Assembly: GCF_003201105.1 (NCBI RefSeq)
Contig: NZ_QICJ01000008.1
Location: forward strand, 124,001 to 188,000
Reading direction: 5' to 3'
From: Dyella sp. AtDHG13
GTDB lineage: Bacteria > Pseudomonadota > Gammaproteobacteria > Xanthomonadales > Rhodanobacteraceae
DNA: 64,000 bases
Shown: positions 41,888 through 51,082 of the stretch, in pieces
How the letters are laid out: every line of letters starts with the position of its first letter
How positions within the stretch are numbered: position 1 is the stretch's first letter
Made by a program: the position numbers and the translations under genes
The notes under the pieces: model-generated
Databases searched by the model: none
Told to the model about the DNA's origin: nothing
The model's input: the letters and a program-made list of their open reading frames with translations, nothing else

Positions 41888-42790
41888 CTAGGTCAGGATC
41901 CTCGCCATGAACGCATCCACCAGCAACGGATGACGGTCGTACTGGTGCACGATGGGCGCCACCTGGCGATCCTCGTTGAGCAGCAGGCCGTCCGGCGAAA
42001 GCGAAAAATCGGCCGGCTGCATGCAGCCGACCGTGGCGATGCGCGAGCTTAGCGGCTGGCACAGCCGGGGCATACTCAGCTCATCGCAATACAACAATTT
42101 GTTGTGGTGGGCCTGGTCGTAGTTGGCCGTCTTGGTGATGCGGAACGGCAGGCGCATGATCTCCGCCAGCATCTTGTCGATGTATTCGCGCATGGAGCGC
42201 GCATCGCCGATCACCACGCCGGCGCAGGAAATCTGCCGGGCGCCGATGCGCTGGAGCATGTCCTCGCCATACGCGCCCAGGATCCACTTGCGGTTGTACG
42301 ACTCGCCGGCGAGCGTGAGCGACTCGATCTCCATGCCCACGCTCAGGCCGCCCTCGTACCGCTCGAACGGCTCGGCCTGGAACACGACGTCGCGCACGTC
42401 GGTCAGCATCACGTGGTCGAAGCCCGGATGCGTGCGCAGGTAATCGTCGTAATGGAAATGGCGGGTGATGTGCGGCATGCCCTGGAAGCGCAGCATCCTG
42501 CGCTTGAGCGCGGGCGAGGCTTCGGCCGGCATCATCGCGAACAGGCGCTTGAAGCAGGAACGCCAGAACTTGGCATAGCGGCGGATGCCGTCGACCACCA
42601 CCAGGTCCAGCTCCAGCGAAGGGGCATGGGTCTGCGCCATGGCGCGGATAGGCTCGCACTGGTCCTTGTATACGAACAGCGCCAGCCGGCCCTGAAAACC
42701 GGTCATCGCCAGGCTTTGCACGAAAGGACGCAAGTCCTTGGCGGCATAGCCGGTGGCCATGCCGAGTACCAGATTGCCTTGCCCAGCCAT
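41888..42790 (-). CDS. Putative glycosyltransferase of unassigned family
   Basis: 300 residues. N-terminal 'NLVLGMATGYAAKDLRPFVQSL' and 'GRLALFVYKDQ' look like a GT-A nucleotide-binding start. 'HVMLTDVRDVVFQAEPF' (about 127-143) gives Asp131 and Asp134 as likely metal ligands, similar to stem-less GT8/GT34-like proteins. A late conserved-looking part is 'YDQAHHNKLLYCDEL'. I cannot name the family. Good Shine-Dalgarno GGAGGGTAGGA before the ATG at 42790. First gene of the minus-strand LPS cluster, divergent from the WaaE-like gene, so sugar transfer to LPS is a reasonable inference. Confidence 0.75.
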   Translation of the reverse strand: MAGQGNLVLGMATGYAAKDLRPFVQSLAMTGFQGRLALFVYKDQCEPIRAMAQTHAPSLELDLVVVDGIRRYAKFWRSCFKRLFAMMPAEASPALKRRMLRFQGMPHITRHFHYDDYLRTHPGFDHVMLTDVRDVVFQAEPFERYEGGLSVGMEIESLTLAGESYNRKWILGAYGEDMLQRIGARQISCAGVVIGDARSMREYIDKMLAEIMRLPFRITKTANYDQAHHNKLLYCDELSMPRLCQPLSSRIATVGCMQPADFSLSPDGLLLNEDRQVAPIVHQYDRHPLLVDAFMARILT

Positions 42791-42972
42791 TCCTACCCTC
42801 CAGCAGATCGCCGGTGCGTCACATACGACCGACTGGTCCACGATCCAGCCCTGCGGGCGTTCCCGCCAAGGCCTCGCGCGCGGCCCCGTGCCGTGTGCGA
42901 GGGCCGCATATTAGCGAAACGAGGCCTCATTTAGCGTTACCGCCGTCGCTGCCCGCGCAGTGCCGCAGGCCC

Positions 42973-42978
42973 TAGAAT
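42973..42978 (+). promoter_or_regulatory. Candidate -10 element TAGAAT, leaderless start
   Basis: TAGAAT lies exactly six bases before the ATG at 42985, and no Shine-Dalgarno precedes the ATG. A transcript from here would be leaderless. The same geometry appears at xthA. The -35 region is not convincing. Confidence 0.3.
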
Positions 42979-42984
42979 GGCCAG

Positions 42985-43800
42985 ATGCAAACCTTCCCGC
43001 TGACCCTCGTGGTCATTACCTACAACGAGGCCAGCTGCATTGGGCGTTGCCTGGACAGCGTGCCGTTCGCGGCCGAGAAGCTGGTCATCGACAGCGGCAG
43101 CACCGACGACACGGTCGCCATCGCCCAGGCGCACGGCGCCCGCGTGGTGCACCAGGACTGGCTGGGCTTCGGCCCGCAGCGCAATTTCGCTACCACGCAG
43201 TGCAGTAACGACTGGATCCTGGCGCTGGACGCCGACGAATACCTCTCGCCCGAGCTGGCCGACGAGCTGATGCAGCGACTGCCCGCCCTGATGGCCAGCG
43301 ACGCCTGCGCGGCCTACCTGCGGCGCGCCACCATCTTCATGGGCGCACCGATGCGCTGGTACCTGCCGGCGATGGGCGAGAAGATGGCCCGCCTGTTCCA
43401 TCGCGACCGTGCCCGCTGGGCGGACGTGCGCGTGCACGAATCGCTGCGTTTCGATGGCCCGTCGGTCACGCTCAAGGCCAGCTTCAACCACGAGAACAAC
43501 CCCAGCCTGCCGCAGAAGCAGATCAAGGTGCTGCGCTATGCGGAACTCAAATGCCGCGACTGGCTGGAGAAGGGCAAGCCGGTGCGCATGTGGCAGACGC
43601 CATTCGTATACCTGCTGGCCTTCATCAAGGATTATGTCCTGCGGCTGGGTTTTCTCGACGGCTGGCGCGGCTTCGTGATCGCCCAGACCGCCGCCTCCTA
43701 CGCCGCCTACAAGCGCATGCGCTACTACGAAATGCGCCGCAACCCCGCTTCTGTGCAATACGGTGCGGACGCCCTTCTCCGCCACGGCATCGATCGATGA
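42985..43800 (+). CDS. Glycosyltransferase family 2, WaaE/KdtX-like LPS core enzyme
   Basis: 271 residues: 'LTLVVITYNEASCIGRCLDS', 'LVIDSGSTDDTV', 'GPQRNFATTQCSNDWILALDADEYLS', and 'ARWADVRVHESLRFDG'. This combination is typical of lipopolysaccharide core heptose beta-1,4-glucosyltransferases (WaaE/KdtX). The C-terminal amphipathic segment 'FVYLLAFIKDYVLRLGFLDG' probably binds the inner membrane. The TGA overlaps the next gene's ATG. The acceptor sugar is inferred from family only. Confidence 0.9.
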   Translation: MQTFPLTLVVITYNEASCIGRCLDSVPFAAEKLVIDSGSTDDTVAIAQAHGARVVHQDWLGFGPQRNFATTQCSNDWILALDADEYLSPELADELMQRLPALMASDACAAYLRRATIFMGAPMRWYLPAMGEKMARLFHRDRARWADVRVHESLRFDGPSVTLKASFNHENNPSLPQKQIKVLRYAELKCRDWLEKGKPVRMWQTPFVYLLAFIKDYVLRLGFLDGWRGFVIAQTAASYAAYKRMRYYEMRRNPASVQYGADALLRHGIDR

Positions 43801-44846
43801 GCAAGCAGCCCGCTCCCAAACAGCATTACCTTCTCTACGGCTCCGAGCGCTACGCGCTGGCCATTCTCCGTCCCGTGCAGGACGCCATCCGCGCGCGCGG
43901 CGACGAAGCCGCCTGGTTCTTCGACGGCCCCGGCGCCGAAGACCTGGTGGAAGGCGAGCGCCTGCTCACGGTGGAGGAAGTGCGCGCGTGGAAGCCGCGC
44001 GCGGTCATCACCTCCAGCAATGCGGTGCCGCATTTCTTCCCCGGCGTGAAGGTGGAAACTTTCCACGGCTTCGACGCGGGCAAGCCGCGCCACATCTACG
44101 TGCGCGGTTTCTTCGACCTCTACTGCACCACCGGCCCGCGCGACACGGCGCAGTTCAAGGCCATCGCCGATCGCGTGGGGCATTTTTCCGTGGTCGAAAC
44201 GGGCTTCCCCAAGATCGACCCCTTCATGCGGGAAATCACCGGGCCGATCCCGCCGGTGCGCCAGCCGCCCGTCATCCTCTACCACTCCACCTTCTCTCCC
44301 TCGTGGAGCGCGGCGGAAACCCTGTACGAGGAAGTGAAGCGCCTCTCGCGCGACGGTCGCTGGCGCTGGATCGTCACCTTCCATCCGAAGATGAACCCGG
44401 ACACGGTGGCCAAGTACAAGGCGCTGCAGAACGAGTACCTGACGTTCGCCGAAAACGACAACATCCTCGAGCTGTTCCCGCAGGTGGACATGATGTGCTC
44501 GGATACGTCCTCCGCGCTCAACGAGTTCCTGCTCACCGGCAAGCCCGTGGTGACGTTCAAGAACCGCCGGCCCGGACCGCAGCTGATCGACATCGACGAT
44601 GCCGCCCAGTTCGAGCCGGCCATCGAGCGGGCGCTGTCGCGGCCGCCCGAACTGATGCAGGCCATCCGCGAATACGGCGACGCCATCCATCCCTACCGCG
44701 ACGGCCATTCGAGCGAGCGCATCCTGCAGGCCATCGACGACTTCATCGCGGCGGGCGGGCGCAATCGTCGCCGTAAGCCGTGGAATCTGTGGCGAAAACT
44801 CAAGATCCGGCGCCGTATCGGCTATTGGGGGCCGGCGGGCTGGTAA
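43797..44846 (+). CDS. CDP-glycerol glycerophosphotransferase family protein
   Basis: 349 residues, GT-B-like. 'VETFHGFDAGKPRH', 'VVETGFPKIDPF', 'ILYHSTFSPSWS', 'WIVTFHPKMNP' and 'MMCSDTSSALNEFLLTGKPVVTF' are the conserved blocks of the TagB/TagF/SpsB glycerophosphotransferase family. In Gram-positives these build teichoic acids. In Gram-negatives they add glycerol phosphate or related groups to surface glycans. Translationally coupled to the WaaE-like gene by ATGA overlap, implying modification of the LPS core. No CDP-glycerol synthesis gene (tagD-like) is in the window, so the donor is uncertain. The C-terminus is very basic. Confidence 0.9.
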   Translation: MSKQPAPKQHYLLYGSERYALAILRPVQDAIRARGDEAAWFFDGPGAEDLVEGERLLTVEEVRAWKPRAVITSSNAVPHFFPGVKVETFHGFDAGKPRHIYVRGFFDLYCTTGPRDTAQFKAIADRVGHFSVVETGFPKIDPFMREITGPIPPVRQPPVILYHSTFSPSWSAAETLYEEVKRLSRDGRWRWIVTFHPKMNPDTVAKYKALQNEYLTFAENDNILELFPQVDMMCSDTSSALNEFLLTGKPVVTFKNRRPGPQLIDIDDAAQFEPAIERALSRPPELMQAIREYGDAIHPYRDGHSSERILQAIDDFIAAGGRNRRRKPWNLWRKLKIRRRIGYWGPAGW

Positions 44847-44936
44847 GGCTGCACGGCGCGGTCGGATGGCCGGGTCAGCGTGGAGCAGGCTTGGCTCGCG
44901 ATAGAATCCGTCTCAATCCCATCAAGAAGACTGCCC

Positions 44937-46643
44937 GTGGCATCCAGCAGCTATAGCCGCTCCGAACACCTGCGCTCCCTCTGGCCCTGGCTGCCGTTGT
45001 GGACGCTGGTCGCCCTGCTGGCGATCTTCTCGCACGGCCCCATGCCGCTGTACTCCACGCGCACCCTCGCGGTGGCGTGGGAAATGTTCAACCAGCACCA
45101 TTGGCTGGTGCCGCACATCAATGGCGCGCCGTACAGCGAAAAGGTGCCGCTGCTGTTCTGGCTGATCCACGCCGGCTGGTTCGTGTTTGGCGTGAACGAC
45201 GTGTGGCCACGCGTGCTCGAGGTGATCTTCGGCGGCACGCAGCTGGTGCTGGTGTCCGTGCTGGCGCAGCGGCTGTTTCCAAACCGCCCGTGGGTGGCCA
45301 AGGGCGCGCCGTGGATGCTGCTGGCGCTGGGCTACGCGTTCCTGTTCGGTCTGCAGATCATGTACGAGGTGCTGCTGGCCGTGTGGGTGCTGGCGGCCCT
45401 GCTGTGCCTGACGCCCAAGCCGCGGCGCGCCGAGCCGCGCTGGGTGCTGTTCGGCCTGTGCGTGGGCGCGGGCCTGCTCACCAAGGGCCCGGTGATGTTC
45501 CTGCACGTGGCCTTTCCGTTCCTGCTTGGCCCGCTGTGGAACGACTGGGCGCGCGACAACCGCGCGCGCTGGTATGCGCGCGGCGTGCTGGCGCTGCTGC
45601 TGGGCGGCGCGATGCTGCTGGCCTGGGCGTTGCCGGCCGGCTTCAGCGGCGGCGAGGCGTACCGCCAGCGCCTGTTCTTCACGCAGACGGCCGGACGCGT
45701 GGTCAACGCGTTCGACCACGCGCGCCCGTTCTGGTGGTATCTGCCGATGATCCCGGCGCTGCTGTTCCCCTTCAGCGGCTGGCCGCGCGCCTGGGCCGCG
45801 CTGATCACGCTGCGCCGCCCGCTCGACGCCGGCCTGCGCTTCGCGTTGTGCTGGCTGGTGCCGGTGATGGTGGTGTTCTCCTTCATCAGCGGCAAGCAGC
45901 TGTATTACCCGCTGCCCGAATACGCCGGCGCCGCCCTGCTGATCGCGGGAGCCATCGCGGCGCTGCGCGACCAGCGGCCCGCGCTGGCCAACAACCCGTG
46001 GCTGGGCACCTGGCCGCTGGGCGTGGGCGGCATCCTGTTCGGCGTGTTCCTGTTCGTGCTGCCGGTGCTGGTGTCGCACAACGACCTGCACGGCGAATGG
46101 TTCGACACCACCCAGCGCTACAGCCGTTTCTTCAGCGTGGTGTTCGTGCTGCTGGGCGCGCTGCTGCTGCTGCGCGGCCGCGGTGAAATGCGCCGCCTCG
46201 CCTTCGCCGGCCTGGTCGGCACGCTGGCGCTCAACACGCTATTCACCCTGACCATGTGGCAGAACTTCGACCTGCGGCCGTCGTCCCAGCTGCTGGGCGC
46301 GGCGGACGCGGAAAACCGCGCCATCGGCATGCTCGGCAACTACGAGGGGCAGTTCCATTTCGCCGGTCGCCTCACTCACTCCATCGAGCGCCTGTACGAA
46401 GGCGAATCGCTGCAGCAGTTCGCGCAGGCGCATCCCGATGGGCTGATCGTGGAGCATCCGGAAAAGCTCACCAACGACTCGCTGCGCTACGCCCTGCTGG
46501 TGCAGCCGTTCCGCTCGACCTGGGTGGTGATCTGGCCGGCGAAGTCGCTGGCCGAGCTGCGCGCCGGACGCGTGCCGGCGGAGCCGCCGCATCCGACCCG
46601 GGTCTACCAGGTCGACGAGTGGCGCGTGCGCGCCCTGCAATGA
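44937..46643 (+). CDS. ArnT-like glycosyltransferase (GT39/GT83 family) membrane protein
   Basis: 568 residues from a GTG, with about 12 membrane helices. The first periplasmic loop has 'HINGAPYSEKVPLLFWLIHAGW', matching the catalytic-loop pattern of PMT/ArnT enzymes, which use an undecaprenyl-phosphate sugar and transfer it to lipid A or protein. The C-terminal ~120 residues are periplasmic. No ATG lies before the first helix. GTG 44937 was preferred over GTG 44880 because TAGAAT at 44902-44907 could be its -10, but the choice is uncertain. arnA/B/C/D genes are not nearby, so aminoarabinose is not implied. The DPM1-like gene at 25309 is a possible donor maker. Confidence 0.88.
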   Translation: MASSSYSRSEHLRSLWPWLPLWTLVALLAIFSHGPMPLYSTRTLAVAWEMFNQHHWLVPHINGAPYSEKVPLLFWLIHAGWFVFGVNDVWPRVLEVIFGGTQLVLVSVLAQRLFPNRPWVAKGAPWMLLALGYAFLFGLQIMYEVLLAVWVLAALLCLTPKPRRAEPRWVLFGLCVGAGLLTKGPVMFLHVAFPFLLGPLWNDWARDNRARWYARGVLALLLGGAMLLAWALPAGFSGGEAYRQRLFFTQTAGRVVNAFDHARPFWWYLPMIPALLFPFSGWPRAWAALITLRRPLDAGLRFALCWLVPVMVVFSFISGKQLYYPLPEYAGAALLIAGAIAALRDQRPALANNPWLGTWPLGVGGILFGVFLFVLPVLVSHNDLHGEWFDTTQRYSRFFSVVFVLLGALLLLRGRGEMRRLAFAGLVGTLALNTLFTLTMWQNFDLRPSSQLLGAADAENRAIGMLGNYEGQFHFAGRLTHSIERLYEGESLQQFAQAHPDGLIVEHPEKLTNDSLRYALLVQPFRSTWVVIWPAKSLAELRAGRVPAEPPHPTRVYQVDEWRVRALQ

Positions 46644-46963
46644 ACGACGCCCTGATCGCCAACCTACGAGCGCAGTGCGGCGGGCCGCGCGATGGCGCGC
46701 TGCTGCGCTTCTCGCTGGGCAACGCCCTGCTCAATGCAGGCGATGCGGCCGCAGCGATTCCGGAGTTACGCCAGGCCGTCGCCTTCGACGCGGGCTATTC
46801 CGCCGCCTGGAAACTGCTGGGCAAGGCCTGCCTTGCCGTGGATGACAAGAACGGTGCAGCCGACGCCTGGCGGCAAGGCATCAGCGCCGCCCAGGCGCGC
46901 GGCGACAAGCAGGCGGAAAAGGAAATGACCGTATTCCTGCGGCGACTGGAGAAGCAGGAGTGA
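46640..46963 (+). CDS. Small tetratricopeptide-repeat protein
   Basis: 107 residues, three TPR-like helix pairs ('DGALLRFSLGNALLNAGDAAAA', 'AAWKLLGKACLAVDDKNGAADA', 'AQARGDKQAEKEMTVFL'). Soluble, no signal peptide. The ATG overlaps the ArnT-like stop (ATGA). Probably a scaffold or chaperone for a neighbouring gene product; function unknown. The final codons GAG TGA sit at the edge of repeat copy 5. Confidence 0.85.
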   Translation: MNDALIANLRAQCGGPRDGALLRFSLGNALLNAGDAAAAIPELRQAVAFDAGYSAAWKLLGKACLAVDDKNGAADAWRQGISAAQARGDKQAEKEMTVFLRRLEKQE

Positions 46964-47036
46964 GTAAAGAGTAGTGAGAAGTGAGAGACGAGCGCCGTGC
47001 TCTCTCTGTTTTCTCACTCCTCTTCACTCGTTTCTA
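46958..47036. repeat. GAGAAGTGAG inverted repeat, copy 5
   Basis: Arms 46958-46996 and 46997-47035 with almost no loop. The left edge overlaps the TGA of the TPR gene, and the right edge overlaps the TAG (47034-47036, minus) of the lipid A acyltransferase gene. The element fills the whole space between the two convergent stop codons. Confidence 0.85.
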
Positions 47037-47915
47037 GTCATACGGGCTGCGCCACGTATCCGACGAATACCGCTTGTAGTGCCACTGGTACTGCGAGAAG
47101 GCCAGTTCCACGCAGTTCTCTACGCCCTGGTTGAGGGCGCGGCAGGCGACGGCAAGGTCCCCGTCAGCCAGCCCTTCCGGCGCCGGCATCAGGTGGATGC
47201 GGAAACCCTCGCCGCGGGGCAGGCGTTCGGCGAAGGCGAACAGCACCGTCGCGCCGGTGCGCGCGGCCAGCCGGGGCAGCAGCACCATGGTCAGGGCGTT
47301 CTGGCTGAAGAACGGCGCCACTTCGCCCTCGCCCGCGCGCGGTTTCTGGTCCGGCAGGATGCCCACCGTGCCGCCTGCCGCCAGTCGCTTGTACAGCGTG
47401 CGCACGCCGGCGCCCTCGGCGCGCACCTGCTCCGGCGCCAGCGCGCCGCGCACCTTGCGCAGCAGGCCTTCGATCGCGGCGATGCGCGGGGGCCGGTAGA
47501 GGATGGCCATCGCCGTCTTGCGGCACAGCCAGTAGTTGAGCAGTTCCCAGCAGCCCAGGTGCGGCGCGGCGATGATCACGCCCTTGCCCGAGGCCAGCGC
47601 GGCATCGAACAAGGCCTCGCCGCGCACCTCGCGCACCATGTCCAGCGCGCGCTCGGCGTCGTTGCCCCAGATCTTGGCGATCTCGGTGGCGGAGCGGCCG
47701 CTGTCTTCCATCACCTGGCGCAGCAGGGCGGCGTGCGCCTCATCGTCCAGCGAGGGACGCACCAGCTTGAGGTTCACCGACGTGGTGTGCGCCGTGCCGC
47801 TGCGCAGCGCCAGCGAGAGGCGGCCGATGCCCGCGCCGATGGCGTGCAGCACGCGCAGCGGCAGCAGGCCGAACAGGCGCAGGAGGAGGTAGAGAAAGTA
47901 GATGTCGAATCGCAT
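47034..47915 (-). CDS. Lysophospholipid/lipid A acyltransferase (LpxL/HtrB family)
   Basis: 293 residues. N-terminal membrane helix (about 5-25). The acyltransferase HX4E motif is His119-Glu124 in 'APHLGCWE', and '[19 protein letters not shown]' carries the later conserved Asp-Gln-Lys. LpxL/LpxM enzymes add secondary acyl chains to Kdo2-lipid A at the inner membrane; which position is used cannot be told. The start MRFDIYFLY at 47915 is preferred over an upstream extension. Sits next to the LPS glycosyltransferases, consistent with lipid A maturation. Confidence 0.92.
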   Translation of the reverse strand: MRFDIYFLYLLLRLFGLLPLRVLHAIGAGIGRLSLALRSGTAHTTSVNLKLVRPSLDDEAHAALLRQVMEDSGRSATEIAKIWGNDAERALDMVREVRGEALFDAALASGKGVIIAAPHLGCWELLNYWLCRKTAMAILYRPPRIAAIEGLLRKVRGALAPEQVRAEGAGVRTLYKRLAAGGTVGILPDQKPRAGEGEVAPFFSQNALTMVLLPRLAARTGATVLFAFAERLPRGEGFRIHLMPAPEGLADGDLAVACRALNQGVENCVELAFSQYQWHYKRYSSDTWRSPYD

Positions 47916-48047
47916 GGGCGACGCAGTGTAACGAACCGCCCGCGCGCCGGGGTCAGCCGTCAACGGATGGTCGCCCCTTCCCGTTCCCTGCGTCGAAGGC
48001 TACCGCGCCGAGCTAAGCTTTCGCCTCCTCCTGCCGTTACCTCATCG

Positions 48048-48488
48048 ATGATCGCCCTGATCCAGCGCGTCCTGTCCGCCCGTGTCGACGTCGAAAACAC
48101 CACCGTGGGCGCCATCGGGCCCGGCCTGCTGGCGCTGGTCGCCGTGCAGCCGGGCGACGACGAGGCGCGCACGAAGCGCATGCTGGAACGCCTGCTCGGC
48201 TACCGCGTGTTCGCCGACGAACAGGGTCGCATGAACCGCTCCCTGGCTGACACTGGCGGCGAGCTGTTGCTGGTCAGCCAGTTCACCCTGGCGGCCGACA
48301 CCCGCTCGGGCATGCGGCCCAGCTTCACCCGCGCCGCCACCCCGGACGAGGGCCGCCGCTGGTTCGACCGGCTGGTCGAACTGGCCCGCGCGGCGCACCC
48401 CAGGGTGGAAATCGGACGCTTCGGCGCCCATATGCAGGTACATCTGGTCAACGACGGCCCGGTCACCTTCTGGCTGGAGACCCCATGA
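48048..48488 (+). CDS. dtd: D-aminoacyl-tRNA deacylase
   Basis: 146 residues. Removes D-amino acids (and glycine from tRNA-Ala) wrongly attached to tRNA. Opens '[16 protein letters not shown]'. '[20 protein letters not shown]' includes the SQFTL catalytic-site motif, and '[11 protein letters not shown]' carries the cross-subunit Gly-cis-Pro. Full length. Divergent from the lipid A acyltransferase gene with 132 bp between starts. The next gene, rpoD, has its own promoter. Confidence 0.97.
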   Translation: MIALIQRVLSARVDVENTTVGAIGPGLLALVAVQPGDDEARTKRMLERLLGYRVFADEQGRMNRSLADTGGELLLVSQFTLAADTRSGMRPSFTRAATPDEGRRWFDRLVELARAAHPRVEIGRFGAHMQVHLVNDGPVTFWLETP

Positions 48489-48596
48489 GCGCTCCGTTCC
48501 TCGCCGTGGCTGGGCCCGCATCCACGAAATCACCGGAAGATGCCGATTTGGCGCGATTTTTGCGTATCGGCCTTCCTCTTTTTCTTCCTTGAAAAC

Positions 48597-48625
48597 TGGT
48601 CAAAAAAGCATCACATCGGTATACT
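48597..48625 (+). promoter_or_regulatory. Candidate promoter of rpoD
   Basis: TGGTCA (48597-48602), 17-base spacer, TATACT (48620-48625) in a locally AT-rich stretch, 29 bases before the rpoD ATG. Shine-Dalgarno-like GGCGGTAGG follows. A TTGAAA at 48589 would give too long a spacer. Confidence 0.55.
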
Positions 48626-48654
48626 GATCGGTTCCTGCATACGCGGCGGTAGGT

Positions 48655-50514
<1,860 letters not shown>

Positions 50515-50540
50515 GCACTACGCTGGTGCAAGTTGCAGGG

Positions 50541-50565
50541 AGCCCCGCGAAAGCGGGGCTTTTTG
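50541..50565 (+). terminator. Intrinsic terminator of rpoD
   Basis: Stem AGCCCCGC / GCGGGGCT with a GAAA tetraloop, followed by a T run, 27 bases after the rpoD stop. Canonical. Confidence 0.93.
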
Positions 50566-50611
50566 TTGGCGCGACCTGTTGGCGCAATGCGCGGCGTTGC
50601 AACGGCGCGGC

Positions 50612-50986
50612 TCAACCGCCGGCGTCGTAGAAGAACTGCTCGCTGACGATCTTGTCGTCCTTCACGTGGTACACGCAGATCTCGGTCATGGTGACGCGGC
50701 CGTATTCCTTCATGGTCACGTCCATGGTCATCACTACGCTGAACCAGTTGCCGGCGATCAGCGGTTCGCTGACCTCCAGGCCGTGCATCTGCACCACGTT
50801 GGCCTGGAAGCGCTTGCCCTTCTCCAGGATGGCGTCGAGGCCCTTCACATTACCCAGGGGGCCTTCCGCCATGGCGGCGGGCTCAATGCTCTCGGCGTCC
50901 TTGGCGTACAGCTCGTGCTGTGCTTCCTCGAACTGGCCGTGGCGGCACATGGCCACCAGGCGCTTGGCGACGGCTTCGGTGCTCAT
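50612..50986 (-). CDS. SnoaL-like (NTF2 fold) domain protein
   Basis: 124 residues of the SnoaL/NTF2-like superfamily: N-terminal helices 'EAVAKRLVAMCRHGQFEEAQHEL', then beta-strands ending 'TEICVYHVKDDKIVSEQFFY'. These small dimers are enzymes or ligand binders of many kinds, and no catalytic residue set lets me choose. No signal peptide. Convergent with rpoD, 98 bp beyond the S10 peptidase gene stop on the same strand. Confidence 0.88.
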   Translation of the reverse strand: MSTEAVAKRLVAMCRHGQFEEAQHELYAKDAESIEPAAMAEGPLGNVKGLDAILEKGKRFQANVVQMHGLEVSEPLIAGNWFSVVMTMDVTMKEYGRVTMTEICVYHVKDDKIVSEQFFYDAGG

Positions 50987-51082
50987 ACGGAACCTCCGGC
51001 TGGCGAGGCCCGCGAGCGTAGCGCCGGCCGCGGCATGCAGGCGTGAAGGCGCGCCGGGGCCGGCGCACCTTCACCTTGCTCA

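Noticed and set aside
48589-48625. TTGAAA as the -35 of the rpoD promoter
   Set aside because: It is 25 bases from TATACT. TGGTCA at 48597 gives the normal 17-base spacer.
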